64,000 nucleotides of DNA from Paludibacteraceae bacterium (GTDB lineage Bacteria; Bacteroidota; Bacteroidia; Bacteroidales; Paludibacteraceae). Location: NCBI GenBank assembly GCA_905233255.1, contig CAJOCN010000001.1:1-64000 (forward strand). The letters run 5' to 3'. This document shows positions 7,688-17,423 of this stretch, piece by piece; positions within the stretch are counted from its first letter, which is position 1, and each line of letters starts with the position of its first letter. The notes beneath the pieces are model-generated. The model saw only the letters and a program-made list of their open reading frames with translations, searched no databases and was not told the origin of the DNA. A program made the translations under genes and the position numbers.

Positions 7688-10543
7688 ATGCCTGAAATGT
7701 CGAAGAAATTTGTGCCGAAGCACAAAGGGGACAAGAACCCTAATCCGAAGTTATTGAAGTTTGTTCGTCATGTGACGGACCGTATTCCCGGAAAGATCAA
7801 GATGACCACCGACGCCCCGGAATACTGGGGTCTCGCCTGTATTTTCGAGGACGAGATGGATGCGGTGACGCGTGAGGCGTCGCTGGATCTGCTACTGGAC
7901 ATGCTGCCCGGTAATTTCTTTAAGGTACGCGAGCATCACACGTACGCGCAACTGCATGAGATGAACGCCAAGAAGCACTACACGAAAGATGATAAGAGTT
8001 TCGATGAGCTGCTCGACAAGTTGGCGTATTTCGGCATGTTGGAATACGACTACGGCGACCATTACACCAACGGACAGGGACCGGACGAGGGCACCACTTT
8101 CAACCGCGAGGACAGGATTTACTGGGTGCCGATGTTCGTTCCGGGCAGCGCCGAGTACACGAACATGAACACCGACCTGATGGATAAACATCCTGAGTTG
8201 GCGATGTTCTTCGAGCGCATGACGTTCCTGCCGCTTGAGAAGATCACGCCGATGGTGCCGATGGGCGGAAGCGGTATCGGCATGCACGTCATCCCCGTGG
8301 AGAAAGCGATCTCGATGGAGAACCAGAGTGTGGATATCGAACATATCAGTTACTGGCTCAAGAAATACGAGGGGCATATAGGCGTGGGTATCTGTTCGTG
8401 CCGTTACGGTCGTAAGAAACTGGACGAAGGCTGTGCGGACGACTACCGCGACTGGTGTATCGGCGTGGGCGACATGGCGGATTACCTGCGTGAGACAGGC
8501 CGCGGACACGATATCACATACGACGAGGCGATGGCTATTCTGAAGAAAGCCGAGGACCACGGATTTGTACACCAAGTGACCAATATAGACGGCGAGGGTA
8601 AGATCTTTGCCATCTGCAACTGCAACGTGAAGATATGCAACGCGCTGCGTACCTCACAGCTCTTTAATACTCCTAATATGTCGCGTAGCGCGTACGTAGC
8701 GAAGGTCGATCCGAAGAACTGCGTAGCCTGTGGCCGGTGCGTGGAGTACTGTCCGGCCGGTGCGGTGAAGTTGGGTCAGAAGCTCTGCACCAAGCATGGT
8801 CCGCAGACTTATCCGAAACAGGAGTTGCCGGACGCTACCAAATGGGGTCCGGAGAAATGGACGGAGGACTACCGCGACAAGAACCGTATCAACTGCTATG
8901 AGACCGGTACGGCGCCGTGTAAGACCGCTTGTCCGGCACATATCGCCGTGCAGGGTTACCTCAAGAAAGCCGCAGAAGGCAAATATACGGAGGCACTGGA
9001 GCTCATCAAACGCGAGAACCCGTTCCCGGCAGTGTGCGGGCGTGTCTGCAACCGCCGTTGCGAGGACGCTTGTACGCGAGGCACGATCGACCGCGCTGTG
9101 GCTATCGACGCCGTGAAGAAATTCATTGCGGAGAAGGATCTGCACGCCGAGACACGTTTTGTGCCGGAGGTCAATATCTGCTCCAACGTACAAGAGCGCT
9201 GGGAAGAGAAGATCGCCATCATCGGCGGCGGTCCTGCGGGTCTGAGTTGCGCATACTATCTGGCAACGATGGGCTATAAACCGACGGTCTTTGAGAAGAA
9301 CGCCGAACCGGGCGGAATGCTCCGCTACGGCATACCGTCTTACAAGCTCGACAAAGAGGTCATCAAGGCGGAGATCGATGTGATGCGCGAGATAGGTGTG
9401 GAGATCAAATGCGGCGTCGAAGTCGGCAAGGATATTACTATAGAGGCTCTTCGCAAGCAAGGCTACAGGGGATTTTATGTAGCGATCGGTTGCCAAGGCG
9501 GCCGTCTGCCGGGCATTCCGGGAGAGGATTTGGAGGGCACTATGACCGCTATCGATTTCCTGTATGAGGCGAATTGCGGACAATTAGTAGAAAGTCAAAA
9601 GACCGCTTTGCTCAAAGACAAAAGAGTGGTAGTCGTAGGCGGCGGAAACGTAGCTATCGATGCTGCCCGTGTAGCCAAAAGAAGCGGTGCAAGCGAGGTG
9701 ACGATGCTGTCGCTGGAAACTGAAGATATTATGCCGGCCTCCCAAGAAGAGCGCATGGAAGCACGCGAGGATGGAGTAGTGATCAATCCGGGATGGGGAC
9801 CGATGGAGGTGAAAGGTGAAAGTGGAAAGGTGAAAGGAATTACCTTCAAAAAATGTGTGTCTGTATTTGACGAGCAGCATAAGTTTGCGCCGAAGTTCGA
9901 CGAGAACGAGACGATCACGTTAGAGGCAGATATGGTGATTTTCGCCATCGGTCAGACGGTCGTGCTGAAAGACCTGCTGAAGGACACCAAGGTAGAGTTC
10001 GTCCGCGGCGTTTATCCGGTAGCCGACAAACTGACATACCAGACGGCGGAAGAGGATATCTTCGTCGGCGGCGATGTGTTCACCGGTCCGAAGTTCGCTA
10101 TCGATGCTATCGCAGCCGGCAAGGAAGCTGCGGAGAGTCTGCACCGATACGTACAGCACGGACACATGACTATCGGCCGTAACCGGAGAGATTTCATCGA
10201 ACTGAACAAACAGGATATAGTTGTTGAGCAGTACGACAACAGCAGCCGTCAGGAGCCGGGCGTGGTGGTAACGAAGAGTAAATTCGAGGAATACCACGGC
10301 ACGCTGACCGAGGAGCAGGTGAAGAAAGAAACCGCACGATGCCTCAGTTGCGGTGCGTCGGTTGTGGATGAGAACCGGTGTATCGGTTGCGGTATCTGCA
10401 CCACGAAGTGCGCGTTCGATGCTATCCACCTGCACCGCGAGCACCCGGAAGCCAGCGTCATGCGGACGTCGGAGAACAAGTTCGACGGCATCCTGCCGTA
10501 CATGATCAAACGCACAGGAAAGATACTATTTAGTAGAAAGTAG
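7688..10543 (+). CDS. Multidomain Fe-S / FAD / NAD(P) oxidoreductase (951 aa)
   Basis: Domains in order: an N-terminal region (1-200) that looks partly winged-helix; a Cys-rich domain (about 230-325) with CSCR, DWCIGVG and CNCNVKIC; a 4Fe-4S motif CVACGRCVEYCP (about 345); a GltD/dihydropyrimidine-dehydrogenase-type Fe-S domain with CPAHIAV and CGRVCNRRCEDAC (415-465); an FAD site IIGGGPAGL (about 510); an NAD(P) site VVVGGGNVAIDA (about 648); and a C-terminal ferredoxin CIGCGICTTKC (about 898). It probably moves electrons between NAD(P)H and ferredoxin-like carriers in the cytoplasm; the substrate is unknown. It lies between hypB and hypA. The segment LVESQKTALLKDK (9587-9625) appears repeat-derived. 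Confidence 0.85.
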   Translation: MPEMSKKFVPKHKGDKNPNPKLLKFVRHVTDRIPGKIKMTTDAPEYWGLACIFEDEMDAVTREASLDLLLDMLPGNFFKVREHHTYAQLHEMNAKKHYTKDDKSFDELLDKLAYFGMLEYDYGDHYTNGQGPDEGTTFNREDRIYWVPMFVPGSAEYTNMNTDLMDKHPELAMFFERMTFLPLEKITPMVPMGGSGIGMHVIPVEKAISMENQSVDIEHISYWLKKYEGHIGVGICSCRYGRKKLDEGCADDYRDWCIGVGDMADYLRETGRGHDITYDEAMAILKKAEDHGFVHQVTNIDGEGKIFAICNCNVKICNALRTSQLFNTPNMSRSAYVAKVDPKNCVACGRCVEYCPAGAVKLGQKLCTKHGPQTYPKQELPDATKWGPEKWTEDYRDKNRINCYETGTAPCKTACPAHIAVQGYLKKAAEGKYTEALELIKRENPFPAVCGRVCNRRCEDACTRGTIDRAVAIDAVKKFIAEKDLHAETRFVPEVNICSNVQERWEEKIAIIGGGPAGLSCAYYLATMGYKPTVFEKNAEPGGMLRYGIPSYKLDKEVIKAEIDVMREIGVEIKCGVEVGKDITIEALRKQGYRGFYVAIGCQGGRLPGIPGEDLEGTMTAIDFLYEANCGQLVESQKTALLKDKRVVVVGGGNVAIDAARVAKRSGASEVTMLSLETEDIMPASQEERMEAREDGVVINPGWGPMEVKGESGKVKGITFKKCVSVFDEQHKFAPKFDENETITLEADMVIFAIGQTVVLKDLLKDTKVEFVRGVYPVADKLTYQTAEEDIFVGGDVFTGPKFAIDAIAAGKEAAESLHRYVQHGHMTIGRNRRDFIELNKQDIVVEQYDNSSRQEPGVVVTKSKFEEYHGTLTEEQVKKETARCLSCGASVVDENRCIGCGICTTKCAFDAIHLHREHPEASVMRTSENKFDGILPYMIKRTGKILFSRK

Positions 10544-10573
10544 AAAGACCGCTGACGCTCAAAGACAAAAGCT

Positions 10574-10921
10574 ATGCACGAACTCGGAATCGTCTTCTAT
10601 ATCATCCGTGACGTCAAGAAAGCGGCGCAGGAGAACGGAGTGGAGCACGTCTCGGCGGTGGTAATGAACATCGGCGAGGTAAGCACCATCATTCCGGAGT
10701 ACCTGACGGACTGCTGGCGGTGGGCGGCAGATAAAGAAGAGATGCTGAAGGGCTGCGAGTTGCAGATAGAGACCATCCCTGCCGTGACGCATTGCGACGG
10801 ATGCGGAAAAGATTACCCGACCGTGGCGCACGGCAAGGTTTGTCCGCATTGCGGGAGCGAGCAGACATGGCTCCTGAGAGGCAATGAAGTGGAAATTAAG
10901 GAGTTGATAATTGATAATTGA
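10574..10921 (+). CDS. hypA: Hydrogenase maturation nickel metallochaperone HypA
   Basis: 115 residues starting MHEL, the conserved N-terminal nickel site of HypA. The zinc-binding motif is complete (Cys74, Cys77, Cys90, Cys93). HypA works with HypB to insert nickel. No hydrogenase structural gene and no hypCDEF are in the window, so the client enzyme is not visible here. The last five codons are encoded by a 7-base tandem repeat, so the C-terminal LIIDN is probably not ancestral. Confidence 0.93.
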   Translation: MHELGIVFYIIRDVKKAAQENGVEHVSAVVMNIGEVSTIIPEYLTDCWRWAADKEEMLKGCELQIETIPAVTHCDGCGKDYPTVAHGKVCPHCGSEQTWLLRGNEVEIKELIIDN

Positions 10922-10931
10922 TAATTGATAA
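10904..10931. repeat. Four tandem TTGATAA repeats at the hypA stop
   Basis: Four exact 7-base copies span the end of hypA, supply its stop codon and run to five bases before the next start codon. Confidence 0.9.
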
Positions 10932-10935
10932 TTTT

Positions 10936-11262
10936 ATGGCTTGTTTTATTGTACCATTAGTGCAGGCGGCAGCAACGACGGCATACCGCAAAAGCACACA
11001 CCGGACCGACACGTTTGTCGGCCGTAACCTGATGACCCTGGAGAAAATGCTGTGGGGCGGTTCGCTGATGCTGATCGTGGACCATATCCTCAACGGCGAA
11101 GTGACATGGATGTATCCGTTCTTCACTGCGCTGGAGAGCGAAGGCGGCGGAATGGTCATGCTCAAAGAGATGCTGACGGTAGGCGTACCGATGTCGGTAG
11201 TTGTGACCGTAGCATGGGCGGTTTATTGCTATCTCAAGGAGAGAAGAGAGGTGAGAGTTTAG
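10936..11262 (+). CDS. Small membrane protein (108 aa), unknown function
   Basis: Begins MACFIVPLVQ and has two or three hydrophobic segments (about 2-14, 40-54 and 80-100) with a basic C-terminus. I start at 10936 because the upstream in-frame codons lie within the TTGATAA repeat. It lies between hypA and the DUF5692 gene with short spacers, so it belongs to the same transcription unit and may be a partner of the larger membrane protein. I do not recognise the family. Confidence 0.75.
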   Translation: MACFIVPLVQAAATTAYRKSTHRTDTFVGRNLMTLEKMLWGGSLMLIVDHILNGEVTWMYPFFTALESEGGGMVMLKEMLTVGVPMSVVVTVAWAVYCYLKERREVRV

Positions 11263-11327
11263 AGAAAAAGACCGCGTAAGGCGATCCTTAATCAAAATAA
11301 TCAATTCATTAAAACACAAATTAATCT

Positions 11328-12431
11328 ATGTTTTTTCAAGTCTATGGAGAGCATGCTCTGATCCAATGGATAATGCTCTTTGCAGTCCTGGCAGGACTAA
11401 TTCTATGGAATGAGTTTGCACGCCGTACCAAACTCGGCGGTGCTATCACGTTCTTTGCCATTCCGCTGGCGCTGACCGTCTATTTCGTAGCGATCGCAAT
11501 CGGTGCCCGCATGGGCGCAGACTGGGCGGTGAACAACCAGACCCACGTGTACATGAACGGCTGGTTCCACTACGCCAAGCTGTACGCTGCGCTGACCGGC
11601 TGTATCGGTTTCATGATGATCAAGTACGAGTGGGGTATCGGTGCCAAGCACTGGTTCAAGCCGTTCCCGTTCATCATCGTAGCCATCAACATTCTGATTG
11701 CCGTTTGCTCTGATTTCGAGTCGGCTATCTTAGGTTGGAACAAATGGTGGCTGTCGAGCGAAGGTGTGTGGTTGTATGGCGGCTGGCACAACGTATTCAA
11801 CGGCGTTGCCGGTCTGTTCAACATCTTCTGTATGACCGCATGGTGGAACGTATATCCCAGCAAGGACCGCAAGGATATGATCTGGGCGGACATGACGTGG
11901 GTATATATCCTCGTATATGACATTTGGAACTTCGCTTACACGTACAACTGTCTGCCGACCCACAGCTGGTACTGCGGTATCGCACTGTTGGTTGCTCCGA
12001 CGATTGCAGCTATCTGCTGGAACCGCGGCGGTTGGATCCAGAACCGCGCTAACACCCTGGCTATCTGGTGCATGTTCGCACAGGTATTCCCGCTCTTCCA
12101 GGAGACTTTCTTCAACGGCAAACAGTTCTATTCCTGGGCAGTCCTGCCGGTTCAGTACGTTAATGGCATCGAGACCGTTAATGCTATCTATGCCGCTTCG
12201 GGTCTGGGTGAGGAAGTAGTAGCTCATACCACGGTTGCTGCCGAGGGTGCTACCGCTGCTAACCCGACGATGATGCTCGTGATCTCCGCTCTCGCGCTGG
12301 TTACCAATATCATCGCCTTCGGTTATATCATGTACCAGGCTAAGGTTCGTCACATCAATCCGTACAAAGAGGATGTGTTCGTTGACCAGCAGTACTACAA
12401 AGATGCGATGGCTCGCGCTGAGGTGAATTAA
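11328..12431 (+). CDS. DUF5692 family membrane protein (367 aa)
   Basis: About nine or ten membrane helices with many Trp, Tyr and His residues, including YVYMNGWFHYAKLY-like and YDIWNFAYTYNC segments typical of DUF5692. The family has no assigned function to my knowledge. Its place directly after hypB, the large oxidoreductase and hypA suggests a membrane component of the same redox system, perhaps a quinone- or ion-linked partner; that is inference only. The C-terminus is charged and cytoplasmic-looking. Confidence 0.85.
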   Translation: MFFQVYGEHALIQWIMLFAVLAGLILWNEFARRTKLGGAITFFAIPLALTVYFVAIAIGARMGADWAVNNQTHVYMNGWFHYAKLYAALTGCIGFMMIKYEWGIGAKHWFKPFPFIIVAINILIAVCSDFESAILGWNKWWLSSEGVWLYGGWHNVFNGVAGLFNIFCMTAWWNVYPSKDRKDMIWADMTWVYILVYDIWNFAYTYNCLPTHSWYCGIALLVAPTIAAICWNRGGWIQNRANTLAIWCMFAQVFPLFQETFFNGKQFYSWAVLPVQYVNGIETVNAIYAASGLGEEVVAHTTVAAEGATAANPTMMLVISALALVTNIIAFGYIMYQAKVRHINPYKEDVFVDQQYYKDAMARAEVN

Positions 12432-12558
12432 TCCGAAAGCGTATTAAAGACCATTTATTTGCGTTCTGAGCGATTGGGCGATTTTCACCGACAGGGTGTC
12501 GATGGAAAGTCCAAAACGGCTAAAAACGCATAAAAATGCAGAAAAATGACGTGCGCGC

Positions 12559-12589
12559 TTGCGTATGTCATTTTTTTTTTGTAAATTTG
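12559..12589 (+). promoter_or_regulatory. Promoter of the gyrA operon
   Basis: TTGCGTATGTCA followed by a T-tract and TAAATTTG, with 20 bases between TTG and TA, 41 bases upstream of the gyrA start. Confidence 0.85.
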
Positions 12590-12630
12590 CAGCGTTTTTT
12601 GAATATAACTAAATACAAATACTTATCACA

Positions 12631-15225
12631 ATGGAAGAAAACAACGAGATTATTAAGAACGATCACATTATTCCCGTGAAGATCGACGAGGAAATGAAGT
12701 CCTCGTATATCGACTACTCGATGAGTGTGATTGTGAGCCGTGCGTTGCCGGATGTGCGCGACGGTTTCAAACCGGTTCACCGCCGTGTGCTGTTCGGAAT
12801 GAACGAGTTAGGCAACACGAGCGACAAGCCGACCAAGAAGAGTGCCCGTATCGTCGGTGAGGTAATGGGTAAATACCACCCGCACGGCGATAGCTCCATC
12901 TATGGTACGCTGGTTCGTATGGCACAGCCGTGGGCAATGCGTTATTGTCTGGTGGACGGTCAGGGTAACTTCGGTTCGGTCGATGGTGACGGTGCCGCCG
13001 CCATGCGTTATACGGAGGCCCGGCTCTCGAAGTTAGCGGAAGAGATGCTCCGCGATATCGAGAAGGATACCGTAGATATGCAGAATAACTTCGATGACTC
13101 CCTGAAGGAGCCGACGGTACTGCCTTGCCGTTTCCCGAACCTGCTGGTGAACGGTGCGAGCGGTATTGCCGTGGGTATGGCGACGAACATGCCGACCCAT
13201 AACCTGGCAGAGGTGATCGACGGTTGCTGCGCGTATATCAATAATATCAAAGCACGTATGCACGATGCGTCGGTAGAGGATATCACGGTAGAGCAACTGA
13301 TGGAGTATATCAAAGCTCCGGATTTCCCGACCGGCGGTACTATCTACGGCTATCAGGGTGTCAAGGACGCTTTCGAGACCGGCCGCGGAAGAATTGTGAT
13401 CCGTTCGAACGCCGATATTGAGACCGAGGACAACGGCCGTGAGAAGATCATCATCACCGAGCTGCCGTACGGCGTAGTGAAGAGCGACCTCGTGAAATAT
13501 ATCGCCGAGTTGGTTAACGACAAGAAGATCGAGGGTATCGCTGATATCAACGACCACTCGAAACGTGATATCCGCATCGTGATCGATGTGAAACGTGACG
13601 CCAACGCACAGGTAGTGCTCAACAAACTCTATAAGTACACGGCGCTGCAGTCAAGTTTCGCGGTGAATAACATCGCACTGGTAAAAGGCCGTCCGATGCT
13701 GCTGAACCTCAAACAGCTGATCGGTAACTTTATCGAGCACCGCATGGATGTAGTGACCCGCCGTACGCGCTTTGAGTTGCGCAAGGCAGAGGAGAAAGCG
13801 CATATCTTGGAGGGCTTGATCATCGCCGTAGATAATATCGACGAGGTAGTACGTATCATCCGCGCAAGCCGCACTCCGGCTGATGCACAAACAAATTTGG
13901 AGAAGCGGTTCGACCTCGACAACCTGCAGTCCAAAGCTATCGTAGATATGCGTCTGAGCGCCCTGACCGGCCTGCGTATCGACGAGTTGAAAGCAGAGTA
14001 CGAGGAGATCGAGAAATTGATTGCCCACCTGAACGAACTGCTCGCCAGCGAGGAGATGCGTTACGACGTGATCAATACCGAGCTCATCGAGATCAAGGAC
14101 AAGTACGGCGACGAGCGCCGCACGAAGATCGTGAAGATGGCTACCGAGTTCAACCCCGAGGATATGTACGCCGATGACGACATGGTGATCACTATCTCGC
14201 ATCTGGGCTATATCAAACGTACTCCGCTGGCTGATTTCCGTCAGCAGAGCCGCGGCGGTATCGGTTCGAAGGCCGGCAGTGCGCGTGACCAGGATTTCAT
14301 CGAGCGCGTATATCAGGCATCGATGCACTCAACGATGATGTTCTTCACGGAGATGGGCCGTCTGTACTGGCAGAAAGTATATGAGTTGCCGGAGGGTAAC
14401 AAGCAGTCGAAAGGCCGTGCTATCCAGAACATGATCAACCTCCAGAAGGGCGACAAGATACGCACCTGTATCAACGTCAAGGGTCTTAACGATCCGGAGT
14501 ATATCGAGAACCACTACCTGATTTTCGTGACTAAGAACGGTCTGATGAAGAAGACGACTCTGGAGGCTTACAGCCGTCCGCGTGCCAACGGTATCATCGC
14601 TCTCGGTCTGCGTGATGGCGACGAGTTGATCGGCGTAACGCTGACGGACGGTCAGAGCGAGATGTTAGTAGCTTCGTACAACGGTAAGGTTGTTCGTTTC
14701 AACGAAGGCGGCGTACGTCCGATGGGTCGTGGTGCTACCGGCGTGAAGGCTATCACGCTTGAGGAAGACGGACAGGACCGCGTGATTGGCACGGTTTGTG
14801 TAGAGAAGGGAACAGACAAGACCATTCTTGTTATCTCGGAGAACGGATTCGGCAAGCGTACGCCTGTCGATGACGAGGAAGGCAACCCGATCTACCGCGT
14901 TACCAACCGTGGCGGTAAGGGTGTCAAGACCATCGAGATCACGGACAAGACCGGTCATCTGGTAGGTATCGAAGCCGTAACGGATGCAGACGACCTGATG
15001 CTGATGACCAAGTCGGGAACCGCTATCCGCATGGATATATCGACTATCCGTCAGACCGGACGTGCCGCACAAGGCGTCAAACTGATCGAACTACAGAAAC
15101 GTAACGACTCCCTCGTAAGCGGCTGCATCGTACCGAAAGAGGAGGAAGAGAATGATGAAATGAGCGCGGAAGAGCCGCTCAATGATGTAAATGAAGAAAC
15201 CAACAACAACGAAAATCAAGAATAA
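12631..15225 (+). CDS. gyrA: DNA gyrase subunit A
   Basis: 864 residues. GyrA carries the breakage-reunion site of gyrase. The catalytic Tyr is Tyr127 in AAMRYTEARL. The quinolone-determining region reads HPHGDSSIYG: Ser88 corresponds to E. coli Ser83, and Gly92 stands where E. coli has Asp87. A GyrA-box-like QSRGGIGS in the C-terminal domain identifies it as gyrase rather than topoisomerase IV. The acidic, Asn-rich tail is usual. The stop codon is followed one base later by the start of the TPR gene, so it heads a long operon. Confidence 0.97.
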   Translation: MEENNEIIKNDHIIPVKIDEEMKSSYIDYSMSVIVSRALPDVRDGFKPVHRRVLFGMNELGNTSDKPTKKSARIVGEVMGKYHPHGDSSIYGTLVRMAQPWAMRYCLVDGQGNFGSVDGDGAAAMRYTEARLSKLAEEMLRDIEKDTVDMQNNFDDSLKEPTVLPCRFPNLLVNGASGIAVGMATNMPTHNLAEVIDGCCAYINNIKARMHDASVEDITVEQLMEYIKAPDFPTGGTIYGYQGVKDAFETGRGRIVIRSNADIETEDNGREKIIITELPYGVVKSDLVKYIAELVNDKKIEGIADINDHSKRDIRIVIDVKRDANAQVVLNKLYKYTALQSSFAVNNIALVKGRPMLLNLKQLIGNFIEHRMDVVTRRTRFELRKAEEKAHILEGLIIAVDNIDEVVRIIRASRTPADAQTNLEKRFDLDNLQSKAIVDMRLSALTGLRIDELKAEYEEIEKLIAHLNELLASEEMRYDVINTELIEIKDKYGDERRTKIVKMATEFNPEDMYADDDMVITISHLGYIKRTPLADFRQQSRGGIGSKAGSARDQDFIERVYQASMHSTMMFFTEMGRLYWQKVYELPEGNKQSKGRAIQNMINLQKGDKIRTCINVKGLNDPEYIENHYLIFVTKNGLMKKTTLEAYSRPRANGIIALGLRDGDELIGVTLTDGQSEMLVASYNGKVVRFNEGGVRPMGRGATGVKAITLEEDGQDRVIGTVCVEKGTDKTILVISENGFGKRTPVDDEEGNPIYRVTNRGGKGVKTIEITDKTGHLVGIEAVTDADDLMLMTKSGTAIRMDISTIRQTGRAAQGVKLIELQKRNDSLVSGCIVPKEEEENDEMSAEEPLNDVNEETNNNENQE

Positions 15226-15226
15226 C

Positions 15227-16468
15227 ATGAGAAAATCATTGATTCTGGCAGCATTGGTGCTGATAAGCGCCGGCTGCTTCGCACAAAAGAACCCGCAAGT
15301 AAAGAAAGCTAAGAGTTATGCCATGCAGGAGACTCCGGATTTCGGCGCTGCTCGTGCCGCTATCAAAGAAGCTATCGAAGCAGACCCCTCCGTTGAGGCT
15401 TACTATTGGGCCGGTATGATCGGTTACCAAGAGTTGACTCAAGAGAACTACAACCAGATGATGGGTAAAGGCGCCAACCAGGCTGTTGCCGGCGCTGCCG
15501 TAGAGGAGAGTTATGACTACTGGCTCAAGGCCGATGAGCTGGCTACCGCTATCGTGCTCGACAAGAAGGGTCGTGAGGTAATGGCTGATGCCAAGACTCA
15601 CAACACGATTGCCAAAAAGATGCTGGAGTACTACAAACAGCAGGAGTTGGTGAAATACGGTATCTATCTGAATGAGCAGAAAGACTACGATGGTGCTTAT
15701 CAGGCATTCAAGAAACACATCTCCATTCCTGATCTGAAGATGATGCAGGATCCGAAACTGCAGAAAGAGATGCCGCGTGATACCACCTATACGCAGTATA
15801 AGTACTACGCTGCTATCTTTGCCGTTCAGTCCGAGCGTCATGAGGATGCTATCGCATTGCTCGAGGAGCTCAAAGATGGTGATTACGAGGGTATCTCGGT
15901 TAACCAGTTCCTCTATCAGGAGTATGTAGCCGTAAAGGATACTGCCAAGTTTGTTGCCACGCTGCAGCACGCTATTGATCGTTTCCCGAGTGAGCCGTGG
16001 TTCCTGCAGAACCTGATCAATCACTACATCTACTCCGGCCAGGAGCAAACCGCCGTTGACTACCTCTCACAGGCTATCGCCCGTGAACCGAACGTAGCAC
16101 AGTACCACCTGATCAAAGGTAACCTCAATGAGAACTTAGGTCACTATGACGAGGCGATGGCTGATTTCGAGAACGCCCTCAAGGTAGATCCAAAAATGGC
16201 AGATGCAGAAGCCGGCAAGGGTAGAGTATATTACAACCAAGCCGTTAAACTCAATGAGGCAGCTGCGCTGATCTCCGACAACAAAGAGTACAAGAAAGCG
16301 CTGGACGATATGAACGAAGTGTTCAAGAAATCACTGCCTTATTTTGAGAAAGCACACCAGATGGATCCGGAGAACCGCCAGTATATGCAGGTACTCAAAG
16401 GTCTCTACTACCGTTTCCACATGGACGCAGAGTATGATGCTATCTCCGAGGAGATGAATAAACTCTAA
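15227..16468 (+). CDS. Exported TPR-repeat protein
   Basis: 413 residues from MRKSLILAALVLISAG. A signal peptide ends at or near SAGCFAQ, so the protein is either a lipoprotein or cleaved after FAQ. The rest is helical tetratricopeptide repeats, clearest around 285-345 (PNVAQYHLIKGNL, GHYDEAMADFENALKVDP). It probably works as a periplasmic or outer-membrane scaffold; the partner is unknown. The start is one base after the gyrA stop, and the stop overlaps the ruvX start (TAATG). Confidence 0.88.
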   Translation: MRKSLILAALVLISAGCFAQKNPQVKKAKSYAMQETPDFGAARAAIKEAIEADPSVEAYYWAGMIGYQELTQENYNQMMGKGANQAVAGAAVEESYDYWLKADELATAIVLDKKGREVMADAKTHNTIAKKMLEYYKQQELVKYGIYLNEQKDYDGAYQAFKKHISIPDLKMMQDPKLQKEMPRDTTYTQYKYYAAIFAVQSERHEDAIALLEELKDGDYEGISVNQFLYQEYVAVKDTAKFVATLQHAIDRFPSEPWFLQNLINHYIYSGQEQTAVDYLSQAIAREPNVAQYHLIKGNLNENLGHYDEAMADFENALKVDPKMADAEAGKGRVYYNQAVKLNEAAALISDNKEYKKALDDMNEVFKKSLPYFEKAHQMDPENRQYMQVLKGLYYRFHMDAEYDAISEEMNKL

Positions 16469-16878
16469 TGGGACGAATCTTAGCAATAGACTACGGTCGT
16501 AAGCGTACTGGATTAGCCGTTACGGATGTACTCCGCATAACGGCTAATCCGCTGCTTACGATAGAAACGAAGGATCTTATCGAATGGCTCGCTGAGTATT
16601 TCCGAAAAGAGCCGGTAGATGAGGTCGTGATCGGGCACCCGACACAGATGAACGGGGAGGAATCAGAGAGTATGAATTATATCCGTCCTTTCATGGGCAT
16701 GTTTAAGAAACGTTTTCCCGACAAACCATTAACTATGTATGACGAGCGCTTTACCTCCGTGTTGGCGCACCAAGCCATGCTCGCCGGCGGCATGAAGAAA
16801 AAGGACCGGCAGAATAAAGCAGCGGTAGATAAGATCGCCGCTTGTATCATTTTGGAAGGCTATTTGGAAAGACTATGA
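16468..16878 (+). CDS. ruvX: Putative pre-16S rRNA nuclease / Holliday junction resolvase-like YqgF
   Basis: 136 residues, the normal length for YqgF/RuvX. RNase H-like fold with Asp8 in ILAIDYGRKRTG and a conserved YDERFTS motif. The E. coli homologue processes the 5' end of 16S rRNA. Translationally coupled on both sides: TAATG with the TPR gene and ATGA with def. Confidence 0.93.
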   Translation: MGRILAIDYGRKRTGLAVTDVLRITANPLLTIETKDLIEWLAEYFRKEPVDEVVIGHPTQMNGEESESMNYIRPFMGMFKKRFPDKPLTMYDERFTSVLAHQAMLAGGMKKKDRQNKAAVDKIAACIILEGYLERL

Positions 16879-17423
16879 TATTACCTATATATTTGTACGG
16901 TCAGCCGGTACTCAGAAAACAGGCTGAAGAGATAGAGAACACGCCGGAACTGAAACAGTTCATTGCGGATATGTATGAGACCCTGACCCAAGCAGAGGGT
17001 TGCGGTTTGGCGGCTCCGCAGGTAGGCAAGCCATGGCGGTTGTTCGTAGTAGATGGAACAGAACTGGCAGAAGACTATCCTGAGTGCAAAGATTTCAAGC
17101 GCGCGTTCATTAATCCGGAACTGCTGGAGACAAGCGAAGAGACTTGTACGTATTCCGAGGGATGTCTTTCGCTGCCAGGAATCAGCGAAAATGTCATTCG
17201 TCCGAAGACAATCAAGGTACGCTATCTGGACGAAAATTTCGAGGAACACGTAGAGACTTTTACGGACTTCCAGGCACGTATCGTACAACATGAGTACGAC
17301 CACCTGGAGGGACATGTGTTCACCGACCGCATCTCGCCGATACGCAAGACTTTTACACGCAACAAACTCATGGCGATTGCTAAAGGAAAAGTTGGTGCAC
17401 GATATAAATACAAGCGTCAGTAA
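16875..17423 (+). CDS. def: Peptide deformylase
   Basis: 182 residues from the ATG that overlaps the ruvX stop (ATGA). It removes the formyl group from new proteins. All three metal/active-site motifs are intact: GCGLAAPQ (42-49), EGCLS with Cys97, and HEYDH (139-143). The basic C-terminal tail is typical. An in-frame Met 11 codons upstream lies within ruvX and is unlikely to be used. Confidence 0.96.
   Translation: MILPIYLYGQPVLRKQAEEIENTPELKQFIADMYETLTQAEGCGLAAPQVGKPWRLFVVDGTELAEDYPECKDFKRAFINPELLETSEETCTYSEGCLSLPGISENVIRPKTIKVRYLDENFEEHVETFTDFQARIVQHEYDHLEGHVFTDRISPIRKTFTRNKLMAIAKGKVGARYKYKRQ

Noticed and set aside
9784..9840. Repeat insertion at VKGESGKVKG in the oxidoreductase
   Set aside because: The DNA looks repetitive, but the residues fit the usual GltD-type loop length, so it may be ordinary coding sequence.
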